From NCBI GenBank assembly GCA_965215845.1, contig CBDCEL010000004.1, positions 1 through 64,000 of the forward strand: DNA of 64,000 bases, read 5' to 3'. A program made the position numbers and the translations under genes. This document shows positions 16,727 through 26,271 of the stretch, piece by piece; position 1 is the stretch's first letter; every line of letters begins with the position of its first letter. The stretch comes from Aurantibacter_A sp965215845. GTDB taxonomy: Bacteria; Bacteroidota; Bacteroidia; Flavobacteriales; Flavobacteriaceae. The notes below the pieces were generated by a model. The model was not told the origin of the DNA, searched no databases, and was given only the letters and a program-made list of their open reading frames with translations.

Positions 16727-17844
16727 TGCAGCTTAAGATTGCTCTTCTAGGAGGTGACGGCATCGGGCCCGAGGTGCTTGAACAATCGGTTAAATGCTTG
16801 AAAGCGGTTGAAGAGACTTTCAATCACACATTCGTTTTTACCGAAGCCCCAATTGGCGCCGCTGCCATTTCTGAAAGTGGGCGTCCACTTCCTGAAGAAA
16901 CCTTGGAACTTTGTAGGGATTCTGATGCCATTCTTTCCGGCACCATCGGTGCACTGGAATATGATAATAATCCTGAGGCCAAAGTACGGCCCGAACTGGG
17001 TTTGCTCAAACTGAGAAAAGCGCTAGGGCTTTTTGCCTGTATACGACCTGTAAAGGTTTTTCCTTCCATAGTCGAAAAAACCATATTAAACGACAAATCC
17101 ATTGCCGGAACGGATCTTGTCATTTATCGTGAACTTACGGGCGGCATCTATTTTGGAGAAAAGAAATGGAGTGCCGATGGTACAATCGCGTCAGACCTCT
17201 GTGAATATTCTGAAGGTGAAATCAGCCGAATCGCCCATTTGGCCTTTAAGGCCGCAAAAAGTCGTAAACGAAAATTGACCTTGGTCGACAAGGCAAACAT
17301 TCTTGAGTCCTCGCGATTATGGCGCAAAGTAGTCACCGAAATCAGCAATAGTTATCCCGAGGTGAAATTTGACTGCATGTTCGTTGATAATGCTGCGGTT
17401 CAAATGATGTTGAACCCCTCTCAGTTCGATGTCATTTTGACCGAAAATATGTTCGGCGACATACTTTCAAGCCAAGGAAGCATAATTATCGGCTCGGTGG
17501 GCCTTTTGCCTTCAGCCTCGATCGGAACCGATAATGCGATGTTTGAACCATTTCACGGTTCTTACCCTCAGGCCAAGGGGAAAAATGTGGCCAATCCGGT
17601 CGCTTCAATCTTAAGTACGGCCATGTTGCTGAGACATTTCGACTTAAAGGAAGAATCAAATGCCGTTATAGCGGCCATACGAAAGTCATTCTCGAAAAAG
17701 GTGGTGACGCCCGACATCATGGGAAGTAGTAAGTACGGTACCGATTATGTCGGGAATTTTATCGCTGATAATATCGTCGATTCAGACGAAAATCAAAGCA
17801 TCAATGACGAGAATATCGGCTTGGGCAAATCAACCATTATTTAG
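16726..17844 (+). CDS. leuB: 3-isopropylmalate dehydrogenase
   Basis: Oxidatively decarboxylates 3-isopropylmalate with NAD+ in leucine synthesis. The 372-residue protein has the family motifs LLGGDGIGPEV, the substrate-binding LLKLRKALGLFACIRP, RELTGGIYFGE, DNAAVQMM, ENMFGDILSSQGS and EPFHGSYPQAKGKN. The isopropylmalate-type ELTGGIYFG separates it from isocitrate dehydrogenase. It starts within the leuA stop codon, so translation is coupled. leuC and leuD are not in the window, unlike the leuCDAB order common in related genomes. Confidence 0.95.
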   Translation: MQLKIALLGGDGIGPEVLEQSVKCLKAVEETFNHTFVFTEAPIGAAAISESGRPLPEETLELCRDSDAILSGTIGALEYDNNPEAKVRPELGLLKLRKALGLFACIRPVKVFPSIVEKTILNDKSIAGTDLVIYRELTGGIYFGEKKWSADGTIASDLCEYSEGEISRIAHLAFKAAKSRKRKLTLVDKANILESSRLWRKVVTEISNSYPEVKFDCMFVDNAAVQMMLNPSQFDVILTENMFGDILSSQGSIIIGSVGLLPSASIGTDNAMFEPFHGSYPQAKGKNVANPVASILSTAMLLRHFDLKEESNAVIAAIRKSFSKKVVTPDIMGSSKYGTDYVGNFIADNIVDSDENQSINDENIGLGKSTII

Positions 17845-17845
17845 C

Positions 17846-19072
17846 TCATTCCGCTAAAAGCCGCTGAACGAATTCGGTAAACTCCTCTTTAAATTCCTCA
17901 TGTTTTTCACCCGTTGCTGGACCATTATAGCCTGTATGGATTTTTCGCACTGCTCCTTTTTTGTCTATGAAAATAGTTGTTGGATATGAAAGTATGTGGT
18001 TCAGCATCGGAAGTTTTTTCTGGGCCTCATCTTTATCAGAGGTACCAAACTGGGCCAAAAGAATTGGATATTCCACACCTATTCGCTCTTTAAGCCTAGC
18101 GATACTTTTAAAGGCCTTGTCGCTTGTCTTGGCATACTCAAAGGCCAATGCCACAATCGCCAAGTCTTTATCGGGATTCTTTTTTAGGAAATCAACATAG
18201 AATTTGGTCTCATCCAAGCAATTCGGGCACCAGGTGCCCATGACCTGCACCAAAACAACCTTGTTCTTAAATCGATTATCGGTCAAAGAAATTAGATTCC
18301 CATTTTCATCGGGAAAAGAAAACTCAAATTTCTCATAGCCCTCTTTCAAATAAGTCAACGAATCGGCATCCGGCAGCTCAAAGGTCTCGTTTCGTTTTGC
18401 AATAAATGGTTCTTTAAAATGATTGCCCGAATAGAATGTTCCTCGAAGGGTCGAATCGGTCACCTTCGCAATAAATAAAAAAGCGTGCGCCCCGTCAAAG
18501 GCAGATACCTTTAGCGAATCCCTGCTTACAACACCGTCTAAATAGCGGTAATCACCTGTAGTCGTTCTAAAGGTACCTTTTACTTTATCGTTGGATTGGG
18601 TGAAGATCCCCTTGGCCATATAGCTGTCTTCAGTACCGGGACTGAACTCGGCTTCCCAGATTCCCGAAACATTTTGCTCAGAAGGTCTAACATTGAGAAA
18701 TCTATCTTCAACGCCCTGGGTGGCTCTAAATGGCACATATCGGTCAAGGTCTTCCTTGATAAATTGGCCTTCAATTTTGTTTGAAGCGAACTTACCGGCC
18801 AAATAGCCTTGAAAAACTGGTGGTTTGATGATGATGGAATCTCCATGAAATTCAATTTCATCGACCTCAATGGCTTCATCCGCGTTGAAAAAGGTTATTC
18901 CAAGTTTACCGGAATCACTTTGCCGCAATTCAAAATTGAAGGGCAACACTTCGCCATCTTGCACTTCGAGTTCCAAAAGCCAGATTCCCTCGGTAAGCGA
19001 GGTCGATGCTTTTTTCGAATCTGTACATCCGAAGAGAAATATCACAAGAATCGATGTCAGCACTCTTTTCAT
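17846..19072 (-). CDS. Thioredoxin-like lipoprotein (TlpA/ResA type)
   Basis: A 408-residue lipoprotein. The signal peptide ends in the lipobox LFGC with Cys16. Residues 30-240 form a beta-rich N-terminal region typical of Bacteroidota redoxin lipoproteins. The C-terminal 150 residues are a thioredoxin/AhpC-TSA fold with active site WCPNC (Cys282 and Cys285) and the cis-proline loop SYPTTIFID. It is probably a periplasmic disulfide reductase, for example in cytochrome c maturation or envelope redox control; the partner is not shown. Its stop lies one base from that of convergent leuB. Compare the related protein at 26272-27699, which lacks the cysteines. Confidence 0.87.
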   Translation of the reverse strand: MKRVLTSILVIFLFGCTDSKKASTSLTEGIWLLELEVQDGEVLPFNFELRQSDSGKLGITFFNADEAIEVDEIEFHGDSIIIKPPVFQGYLAGKFASNKIEGQFIKEDLDRYVPFRATQGVEDRFLNVRPSEQNVSGIWEAEFSPGTEDSYMAKGIFTQSNDKVKGTFRTTTGDYRYLDGVVSRDSLKVSAFDGAHAFLFIAKVTDSTLRGTFYSGNHFKEPFIAKRNETFELPDADSLTYLKEGYEKFEFSFPDENGNLISLTDNRFKNKVVLVQVMGTWCPNCLDETKFYVDFLKKNPDKDLAIVALAFEYAKTSDKAFKSIARLKERIGVEYPILLAQFGTSDKDEAQKKLPMLNHILSYPTTIFIDKKGAVRKIHTGYNGPATGEKHEEFKEEFTEFVQRLLAE

Positions 19073-19185
19073 TCCGTTGATTTTAATTGTCTGCCGAAGA
19101 AACGATTTTATAGCTGTAATAAAAAATTCCGGCGTTTCGATTTAGTGACTATTTGATTTATCTTTACCGACCTTAAGACTGACCA

Positions 19186-21612
19186 ATGAAGATTTCATAC
19201 AACTGGCTCAAACAGTTTCTTCAAATCGACTATGAGGCCGAGAAAATCGGTGAAATCCTGACCAATCTTGGCTTGGAGGTAGGCGGAATAGAACCATATG
19301 AATCGGTAAAGGGCGGACTGGAAGGTGTGGTCGTAGGCCATGTTTTAAGCTGTAAAAAACACCCAAATGCCGACCGATTAAAACTTACCACCGTCGACGT
19401 CGGATCAGCAGAACCCCTACAGATAGTTTGCGGGGCGCCCAATGTCGATAAAGGTCAAAAAGTACCCGTTGCGACCATCGGCACAACACTCTACGATGAA
19501 AAAGGTTCTCCCTGGAAAATCAAAAAAGGAAAGATCCGTGGAGAAACGAGTCAGGGCATGATCTGTGCCGAAGATGAACTCGGCCTAGGCAATAGCCACG
19601 ACGGAATAATGGTTCTCCCAAATTCCCTAAAGCCGGGTACCCCTTGTTCAGAGGTCTTCGAATTGGAAAGGGATGAAGTTTTTGAAATAGACCTCACACC
19701 TAACCGTGCCGACGCAATGAGCCACTATGGTGTTGCACGAGATTTACAGGCCGGTCTGTCACAGCTGAAGGTTGAAAGGAAGTTGATGACACCTGCGGTG
19801 GGCAAGTTCCATGTTGATGTTCGGTCAAGAAAACTGCAGGTCAAAGTAGAAAACAGCAAATTGGCTCCCAGGTATTGTGGTATAACCATGGACAATTTGA
19901 CGGTGCAACCGTCTCCGCAATGGTTAAAGGATCGATTGAAGGCAATCGGGGTCAAGACCATCAACAATGTGGTCGATACGACAAATTATGTACTTCATGA
20001 GTTGGGCCAACCTTTGCACGCTTTTGATGCCGATCGAATTTACGATAATAACATCATCGTCAAAACAGTCGATAAGGGAACCAAATTCATGACTTTAGAT
20101 GGAGAGGAGCATATTTTGCACGAAGATGATCTTATGATCTGTGACGCCGAAAAACCCATGTGTATTGCCGGAGTATTCGGAGGTATAAACACAGGTGTGA
20201 CCGAAGAAACGAAGTCAATTTTTCTTGAAAGTGCCTATTTCGATCCGATATCCATTCGTAAAACTGCAAAAAGACACGGGTTGAATACCGATGCCTCCTT
20301 CAGGTTCGAACGTGGAATCGATATAGAAAATGTGGAATATGCATTGAAACGTGCGGCTTTGATGATCAAAGAAATTGCCGGTGGCGACATTACCTCCGAT
20401 ATTGTTGACTACTACCCGAAACGTGCGGAAGATCACCCAGTGTTTCTGTCGTTCAACAAAATTGACAAATTGATCGGTGAGGAAATTCCAAGGGATACCA
20501 TCAAATCGATTTTGGCCTCGCTTCAAATAAAGGTCAAAAGCGTCACCGAAAGCGGACTCGGCCTCGCCATACCTTCATTTAGAGTCGATGTCAAGCGCGA
20601 AGTCGATGTCATTGAAGAGGTGCTTCGAGTCTACGGTTATAACAACGTTCAATTCGAACAAAAGCTGAATGCCTCTATTGCACCTACCTCGAAATACGAA
20701 AGCCATAAACTCGAAACGAAAATTGGAAATCAGCTGGCTTCACAGGGATTTTTGGAGATTATGACCAACAGTCTTTCCTCCCCTGCACATGCCGCACTGT
20801 CGTCAGACCTAGTTGAAAGTGCATCGGTTAGGATGATGAACCCATTGAGCAAAGAGCTAGCCGTTCTTAGACAGTCCATGTTATTTACGGGCCTCGAGGC
20901 AATTGCATACAACCTGAACCGAAAAGAACAAAACCTGAAATTCTTCGAATTCGGAAAGACCTATTCCCAAAAAGACGGAAAATGGGAAGAACAAAAAAGT
21001 CTCGCACTCTACATTACCGGAAACCGAAACGACGATAGTTGGGCACTAGAGACCAAAAAGAACGATTTTTTCCTCCTAAAAACCATAGTTGAGAACATTC
21101 TGGTCAGATTGGGTGTCACGGGCAGCGACTCGACGGCAATAGAAAACGATTTGTTCTCGGAGGGGCTGACCTTGCTCATAAAAAAGAAGGAGCTGGTGTC
21201 ATTTGGAATGGTCAAGAAATCGATTTTGGAAAATTTCGGGATAAAGCAAGAAACGCTTTATGCCAATTTCAATTGGGGAAATATCCTATCCCTTGTCCCT
21301 AGCCACAAAATTGTTTTTAACGATATTCCGAAATATCCCGAGGTGAAACGTGATTTTGCCCTTTTACTCGATGATGATGTACCCTTCAAAAAAATTCATG
21401 ACCTAGGCTTTCATACCGAAAGAAAATTGATAAAAAGCATCAATCTTTTTGATGTATACAAGGGCTCGAAATTACCTGAAGGAAAAAAATCCTATGCCGT
21501 AAGTTTTACGCTTAGAGACGATAAAGGTACTTTGACCGACAAGCAAATCGACAAGATTATGCTTAAGCTACAGAAACGCTACGAAAGTGAACTAGGCGCA
21601 GCGCTCAGATAG
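19186..21612 (+). CDS. pheT: Phenylalanine-tRNA ligase beta subunit
   Basis: Partner of PheS in the alpha2-beta2 enzyme charging tRNA-Phe. The 808-residue length is typical of full-length PheT. Domains in order: a short N-terminal module, an EMAP-type tRNA-binding OB domain (about 40-150, with HPNADRLKLTTVDVG and GMICAEDELGLG), the B3/B4 editing domain (TTNYVLHELGQPLHAFDADR), the B5 domain, the catalytic-like core (EVLRVYGYNNV) and a C-terminal ferredoxin-like anticodon-binding domain (YPEVKRDFALLLDDDVPF onward). pheS is not adjacent. A TATCTTTA sequence about 20 nt upstream resembles a -7 box. Confidence 0.97.
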   Translation: MKISYNWLKQFLQIDYEAEKIGEILTNLGLEVGGIEPYESVKGGLEGVVVGHVLSCKKHPNADRLKLTTVDVGSAEPLQIVCGAPNVDKGQKVPVATIGTTLYDEKGSPWKIKKGKIRGETSQGMICAEDELGLGNSHDGIMVLPNSLKPGTPCSEVFELERDEVFEIDLTPNRADAMSHYGVARDLQAGLSQLKVERKLMTPAVGKFHVDVRSRKLQVKVENSKLAPRYCGITMDNLTVQPSPQWLKDRLKAIGVKTINNVVDTTNYVLHELGQPLHAFDADRIYDNNIIVKTVDKGTKFMTLDGEEHILHEDDLMICDAEKPMCIAGVFGGINTGVTEETKSIFLESAYFDPISIRKTAKRHGLNTDASFRFERGIDIENVEYALKRAALMIKEIAGGDITSDIVDYYPKRAEDHPVFLSFNKIDKLIGEEIPRDTIKSILASLQIKVKSVTESGLGLAIPSFRVDVKREVDVIEEVLRVYGYNNVQFEQKLNASIAPTSKYESHKLETKIGNQLASQGFLEIMTNSLSSPAHAALSSDLVESASVRMMNPLSKELAVLRQSMLFTGLEAIAYNLNRKEQNLKFFEFGKTYSQKDGKWEEQKSLALYITGNRNDDSWALETKKNDFFLLKTIVENILVRLGVTGSDSTAIENDLFSEGLTLLIKKKELVSFGMVKKSILENFGIKQETLYANFNWGNILSLVPSHKIVFNDIPKYPEVKRDFALLLDDDVPFKKIHDLGFHTERKLIKSINLFDVYKGSKLPEGKKSYAVSFTLRDDKGTLTDKQIDKIMLKLQKRYESELGAALR

Positions 21613-21615
21613 TCG

Positions 21616-22170
21616 CTATAGTTTTCGAGGGAGTATTACACTGTCGATTTGGTGAATAACGCCGTTACATTGGTCCGCATCGGCTACCGTGATTTTGGCA
21701 GAATTTCCTGAAACATCGGTCAACACAATGTCAATTCCGTTCATAGTGGCCGTAATCTCATTGCCCTGTACGGTCATAAAGGAGGCTTTGCCATTTCCAC
21801 GGCACATCGCCCTCAAAATTTTCGATGCGGAAAGATTTCCGGCAACGATATGGTAAGTCATTAGTTCTTTAAGCTGGTCTTTGTTCTCGGGCCTAAGCAG
21901 TTCCTTTATCAAATCCTGCGGAAGTTTATCAAATGCAATGTCTGAAGGGGCAAAAACGGTGAAGGGGCCATCGAATCCCAAAAGTTCATCCAAATCGGTC
22001 GCCTTCATGGCCGCCAAAAGTGTCTTGTGATCCTCTGAAGCTTCGGTATTCTTAAGAATTGACTTTTCAGGATCCATCTCTGTGATTCCATCATTTTTGT
22101 CAATTTGGGCAGTTGAAACCAAGGTCAGTAAAAGAAAGATCAGGGACAGGGGGGGCGTCAAGCACTTCAT
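21616..22170 (-). CDS. Exported fasciclin (FAS1) domain protein
   Basis: A 184-residue exported protein with a signal peptide (cleavage before Gln22, VSTA|QID) and one FAS1 domain. The domain is recognised from LLAAMKATDLDELL, the first conserved block GPFTVFAPSDIAFDKLP, the second block YHIVAGNLSASKIL, and the closing CNGVIHQIDSVILP. FAS1 domains usually mediate adhesion or protein contacts in the envelope; no enzymatic role is expected. It is convergent with pheT, the stops being three bases apart. Confidence 0.88.
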   Translation of the reverse strand: MKCLTPPLSLIFLLLTLVSTAQIDKNDGITEMDPEKSILKNTEASEDHKTLLAAMKATDLDELLGFDGPFTVFAPSDIAFDKLPQDLIKELLRPENKDQLKELMTYHIVAGNLSASKILRAMCRGNGKASFMTVQGNEITATMNGIDIVLTDVSGNSAKITVADADQCNGVIHQIDSVILPRKL

Positions 22171-22378
22171 ATATTCACGACAAGATTTTTGTTAATAAAC
22201 GGCAGGATGATCGATGAACGGTCAAATATGTCGGTAATTTACAATAAAACCCAGCGAAGATGCAATAGGCCCTATCGTCGTACATCTAAATTAACATAAT
22301 ATTAACATGTGTTTTTCGACGTACTGCGCATAAAAAACTCGAATTCGCTAATTTTGGTTGAAAGGGTGCTTAAAAAGC

Positions 22379-23098
22379 ATGGCTATGAAGCGAGTGAACA
22401 TCCAGGAAAAATTAGTTAAGGCAAGGGAATCATCGGTAGATGGAGAGATGATTTTGGCCGAGGTGGCAAAAATCTTGGAAGAAGTTCGAAATGACCACAC
22501 GAAAATCAAGAAAAACCTTAAGGAAAATACCCGCCATGCACCTAATGATTTTAATCTAAAGCTACTTTCTTCGGAAGATATTTTCCATATCGACCAAATC
22601 AAAAAAATCTGCATCGATTACCGACTGCGTTTTTTGGATTCGAAGTTCTTCAAGGGCGATATTCCACAGGAAGCCATCTCGAAAATCAGACGATTGGAAA
22701 AAGCACATAAAACCGAACTGACCGATTTCAAAATTCTTGCCCCTTCGAAAATGTTCAAATTGAAGGATAAAGACGACCCGATTCTTTTTGCAACGATAGG
22801 AAACGGTTATCACCTTTTGATCCATAAATGGGGCAACGACTTACATCCCTTAAGAAAAATTCTAATGTGGCCCTTTAAGAATTTTGTGAATATTGTTCTC
22901 TTTGCCCTTCTCGTCAGTTACCTTTTGACACTTCTGGTTCCCGATGGTTTGTTTTCAAGACATGGTTCGATCGCCCAGTTCGGCATACTCTTCTTCTTTA
23001 TGTTCAAATGGGTGGCTGCAGTGATTCTCTTCTACGGTCTGGCACAGGGAAAGAACTTCAATGACGCTATTTGGAATAGTCGGTATATCAACTATTAG
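22379..23098 (+). CDS. Membrane protein with two predicted helices, unknown function
   Basis: About 239 residues, unrecognised. The N-terminal two thirds are soluble, charged and helical (VRNDHTKIKKNLKE, ISKIRRLEKAHKTEL). Near residues 155-215 come two hydrophobic stretches (FVNIVLFALLVSYLLTLLV and FGILFFFMFKWVAAVILFYGLA), predicted to be transmembrane helices, followed by a short polar tail. An ATG two codons downstream is an equal start candidate. A TAATTTTG sequence at 22349-22356, 22 nt upstream, matches the Bacteroidota -7 box. No neighbour suggests a role. Confidence 0.6.
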   Translation: MAMKRVNIQEKLVKARESSVDGEMILAEVAKILEEVRNDHTKIKKNLKENTRHAPNDFNLKLLSSEDIFHIDQIKKICIDYRLRFLDSKFFKGDIPQEAISKIRRLEKAHKTELTDFKILAPSKMFKLKDKDDPILFATIGNGYHLLIHKWGNDLHPLRKILMWPFKNFVNIVLFALLVSYLLTLLVPDGLFSRHGSIAQFGILFFFMFKWVAAVILFYGLAQGKNFNDAIWNSRYINY

Positions 23099-23267
23099 TT
23101 CTATCAAATAAAGGGAGGTTGACGAATTAGATCGTCCTTGCCATCTCGAATATGCAAGATAAGGGAATCTTCAAACCATATCAGGGCATCGCTGATCGAT
23201 TCGTTCCTCGAGATGACTTACCCGGAATGGCATTTTGGCAAGCCTCGTTTACCGTGAATAAACTACC

Positions 23268-24419
23268 CTACCGCACAAATAACTTATATGGAATTCCATC
23301 GACATCCAAATTATCAATGAGTTTGGGTTCAGGTGCAGGTTTAATACGCATCAACCCACCTTTGTTCGATTCTCCAACCTTTTTATATCCGATCAAGATC
23401 AATTCATTCTTGTCATCATAGCAGACCATGGTCGTGCTTTCGATTTCATACTCGAAGTTACGCTCCGCTTCGGTAAGAAAATTTTCATATGCATACAGAA
23501 TGATCAATTGTTCATCGAAATCATAAACTGCCGGTACAATAGGGTAAGAACTATGGGAACCGGGTGGCATTTCATAATACATTCTTCCTGTAACGTCAAA
23601 ATGATTGTATTTTGAATATTTAAACTCAGGGTTGGTATCCGGTTGATAGTTTGTATAGTCTACGGCCATATTGCCACTGTTGACTTCAGAATGAAGTTCA
23701 TCATAGCTAACGATTATGTTGTCCTCTGGGTTGGTGAAAATTTGTCTTACATTGAAACCGAGATTTATGTCATAAATCATATTGTGGGTAGCGCCGTCCA
23801 AGACCAAAAGATGAAATTCGTTCGTGGCATCCTCATCGTGGCCCAAAATGAACAACCTGTTGTTCGCATAGACCAATTCCTTGGGAATGTATGTAGGGTC
23901 CGCAGGTTCTTCCTTCAAGGCGATATCCGTAAAATTCGATTCAGATTTGCTCGGGTCGATCGCCCTAATGAAATATTCCTGGTTCATCTGGGCATCCTCA
24001 AGACCATATGCGATGTATAACATATCGTTTGAATGCGAAATTGCTGTTGCCGTCAAATTGCAGTCTATCAAATCCCCAAATAAATCGAAGTCTTGAGAGC
24101 TATTATCCGAGAAATCGAATTGGGATAACTTTCCGCTGCAATCGGTATCTTTATGATAGGTGGTGAGTATTGCATCTTGTTTGTACACCAGGTCGGGTGT
24201 CACCATATCTTCAAATGGGCTTGTTGCGGGGTTCAATGTGGTGGTCTCTGCCGTTGCATTGATGAGTGTACTCGTCAGCAGACCATCTTCGACAACGAGC
24301 AGGTTGTAAGATGCATCGTCACCATTGTTGTTTCCGCCACCGCCATTGTCCATATCAGATTTACTGCAGCCAATTATTGCCAATGCCAAGAAGGCATAAA
24401 GGAGAGAGTAGGTTTTCAT
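23268..24419 (-). CDS. Lipoprotein, probable beta-propeller
   Basis: A 383-residue lipoprotein with lipobox IIGC (Cys18), then a low-complexity Gly/Asn linker (residues 25-35) of the kind that tethers surface lipoproteins. The mature part alternates short strands and turns (NNRLFILGHDEDATN, NDMLYIAYGLEDAQM, DEQLIILYAYENFL, KNELILIGYKKVGES), suggesting a six- or seven-bladed beta-propeller. No catalytic motif is visible. It stands alone between a rightward membrane-protein gene and the leftward ABC-F gene. Confidence 0.6.
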   Translation of the reverse strand: MKTYSLLYAFLALAIIGCSKSDMDNGGGGNNNGDDASYNLLVVEDGLLTSTLINATAETTTLNPATSPFEDMVTPDLVYKQDAILTTYHKDTDCSGKLSQFDFSDNSSQDFDLFGDLIDCNLTATAISHSNDMLYIAYGLEDAQMNQEYFIRAIDPSKSESNFTDIALKEEPADPTYIPKELVYANNRLFILGHDEDATNEFHLLVLDGATHNMIYDINLGFNVRQIFTNPEDNIIVSYDELHSEVNSGNMAVDYTNYQPDTNPEFKYSKYNHFDVTGRMYYEMPPGSHSSYPIVPAVYDFDEQLIILYAYENFLTEAERNFEYEIESTTMVCYDDKNELILIGYKKVGESNKGGLMRIKPAPEPKLIDNLDVDGIPYKLFVR

Positions 24420-24447
24420 TTGATGTAAATTTGGGTTCTACATAAAA

Positions 24448-26076
24448 TCACACCGGAACTGCGTACATTTTGTCGCGCTGCTCCTTGATTGTCTTGTCAG
24501 ACATGTATTCATCAAACGTTAAATATCTGTCAATGTTGCCTTTAGGTGTCAATTCTATGATACGATTTGCGACCGTTTGGGCAAATTCATGGTCGTGCGT
24601 GGTAAAAAGTACAGTACCCTTAAAGTTTTTCAACGAATTGTTAAAAGCAGTGATACTTTCAAGGTCGAGATGATTGGTAGGTTCATCAAGCATCAACACA
24701 TTTGCCCTTAACATCATCATTCTACTCAACATGCAGCGTACTTTTTCACCACCGGAAAGTACAGCGCAATTTTTAAGGGCCTCATCACCGCTAAACAGCA
24801 TTTTTCCTAAAAACCCGCGTATATATACCTCTTCGCGTTCTTCTTCCGTTTTGGCCCACTGCCGCAACCAATCGACCAAACTATCGTTCGATGTGAAATA
24901 GCTTGAATTATCGGCCGGCAAATAAGATTGTGTCGTGGTAATGCCCCACTGAAAGCTACCCTCATCGGCCCTTCTTTTATCATTCAAAATTTCATAAAAG
25001 GCGGTGGTCGCCCTTGAATCCCTTGAAATTATCGCCACCTTGTCCCCTTTTGCCAAATTGATATTGACCTTGCTGAAAAGCAATTCCCCATCCTCTGAGC
25101 TGGCCGCCAATCCATCCACATTCAAAATCTGGTCTCCGGCCTCGCGCTCCCGGTCAAAGATTATCGCGGGGTATCTTCTGCTTGAAGGCTTGATATCTTC
25201 GATTTTCAGTTTGTCCAACATCTTTTTGCGTGATGTAGCCTGTTTGCTTTTTGCCACATTGGCACTGAATCGCGAGATGAACTCTTGAAGCTCCTTGGCT
25301 TTTTCCTCCGCCTTCTTGTTTTGTTGGGCCCTTTGCCTGGAGGCCAGCTGACTGCTTTGGTACCAAAAAGTGTAATTACCTGAATACAGGTTCATTTTGC
25401 CAAAATCGATGTCGGCGATATGGGTGCATACGGTATCTAAAAAATGTCTATCGTGCGATACGACAATTACCGTATTCTGGTAGTCGGCCAAGAAGTTTTC
25501 AAGCCAGTTAATGGTCTCGTAATCAAGGTCATTGGTAGGCTCGTCCATAATCAATACATCAGGACTCCCGAACAAGGCCTGGGCCAAAAGTACCCTTACC
25601 TTCAATTTGGCATCCATGTCGGCCATAACGGTGTAATGCAACTCTTCTGAAATACCAAGATTTGACAATAGGGCCGCCGCATCGCTATCGGCATTCCAGC
25701 CGTCCATCTCTTCGAAACTCACCTGCAGTTCGCCAATCTTATCAGCATTCTCATCTGAATAGTCGGCATAAAGCTCATCGATTTCCTTTTTAATTGCGTA
25801 TAGCGGCTTATTGCCCATGACCACGGTCTCAAGAGCTCCAAATTGGTCATACGCGTTATGGTTCTGCTCAAGAATCGACATGCGCTTGCCAGGTTCAAGA
25901 ATGACCTGCCCAGAAGTTGCATCGGTCTGACCCGCCAAAATTTTCAAGAAGGTCGATTTACCCGCGCCGTTGGCCCCGATTACACCATAGCAATTTCCTT
26001 GTGTGAACGAAACATTGACTTCATCGAAAAGTACTCTTTTTCCGAATTGAACCGACAAATTTGATACAGAAAGCAT
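24448..26076 (-). CDS. ABC-F ATPase with one degenerate ATP site
   Basis: A 542-residue soluble protein with two fused ABC domains and no membrane segments, closest in layout to the YbiT branch of ABC-F translation factors. NBD1 has a normal Walker A (GANGAGKS, 34-41) and Walker B (LIMDEPTNDLD, Glu179), but its signature position reads DMDAKLKVRV instead of LSGGE. NBD2 has a normal signature LSGGEKVR (440-447) and Walker B (LMLDEPTNHLD), but its Walker A position reads ISRDSRATTAF (350-360), with no GKS/T. One composite ATP site is therefore intact and the other degenerate on both sides. ABC-F proteins act at the ribosomal E site. Start at ATG 26076 gives the usual N-terminus. Confidence 0.88.
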   Translation of the reverse strand: MLSVSNLSVQFGKRVLFDEVNVSFTQGNCYGVIGANGAGKSTFLKILAGQTDATSGQVILEPGKRMSILEQNHNAYDQFGALETVVMGNKPLYAIKKEIDELYADYSDENADKIGELQVSFEEMDGWNADSDAAALLSNLGISEELHYTVMADMDAKLKVRVLLAQALFGSPDVLIMDEPTNDLDYETINWLENFLADYQNTVIVVSHDRHFLDTVCTHIADIDFGKMNLYSGNYTFWYQSSQLASRQRAQQNKKAEEKAKELQEFISRFSANVAKSKQATSRKKMLDKLKIEDIKPSSRRYPAIIFDREREAGDQILNVDGLAASSEDGELLFSKVNINLAKGDKVAIISRDSRATTAFYEILNDKRRADEGSFQWGITTTQSYLPADNSSYFTSNDSLVDWLRQWAKTEEEREEVYIRGFLGKMLFSGDEALKNCAVLSGGEKVRCMLSRMMMLRANVLMLDEPTNHLDLESITAFNNSLKNFKGTVLFTTHDHEFAQTVANRIIELTPKGNIDRYLTFDEYMSDKTIKEQRDKMYAVPV

Positions 26077-26210
26077 GATTTTCGCTTTAAAAATTCGCGC
26101 AAAAATAAGCAATATTTATTGCCCGACACAGTTGGACGAATCTTGTTTCAACCGATTTAACCCACGTTTTGCCAAGGTATTAACTAAGACCGCTTACTTT
26201 TAACTCCGAA

Positions 26211-26245
26211 TTAACAGCACTGCCTATACCCGTTTACTAATTTTG
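26211..26245 (+). promoter_or_regulatory. Putative promoter of the lipoprotein gene at 26272
   Basis: TTAACA, a 21-nt spacer, then TAATTTTG, which fits the Bacteroidota -7 consensus TAnnTTTG. The box ends 26 nt before the ATG. The hexamer and spacing resemble two other candidates in this window (TTGACA with 21 or 22 nt). Confidence 0.4.
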
Positions 26246-26271
26246 TTCGTTGAAGATGTAGCAAATTTTTT

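Noticed and set aside
23152..23421. 89-codon plus-strand open frame after the two-helix membrane protein
   Set aside because: It overlaps the 3' end of the leftward lipoprotein gene, with no family features.
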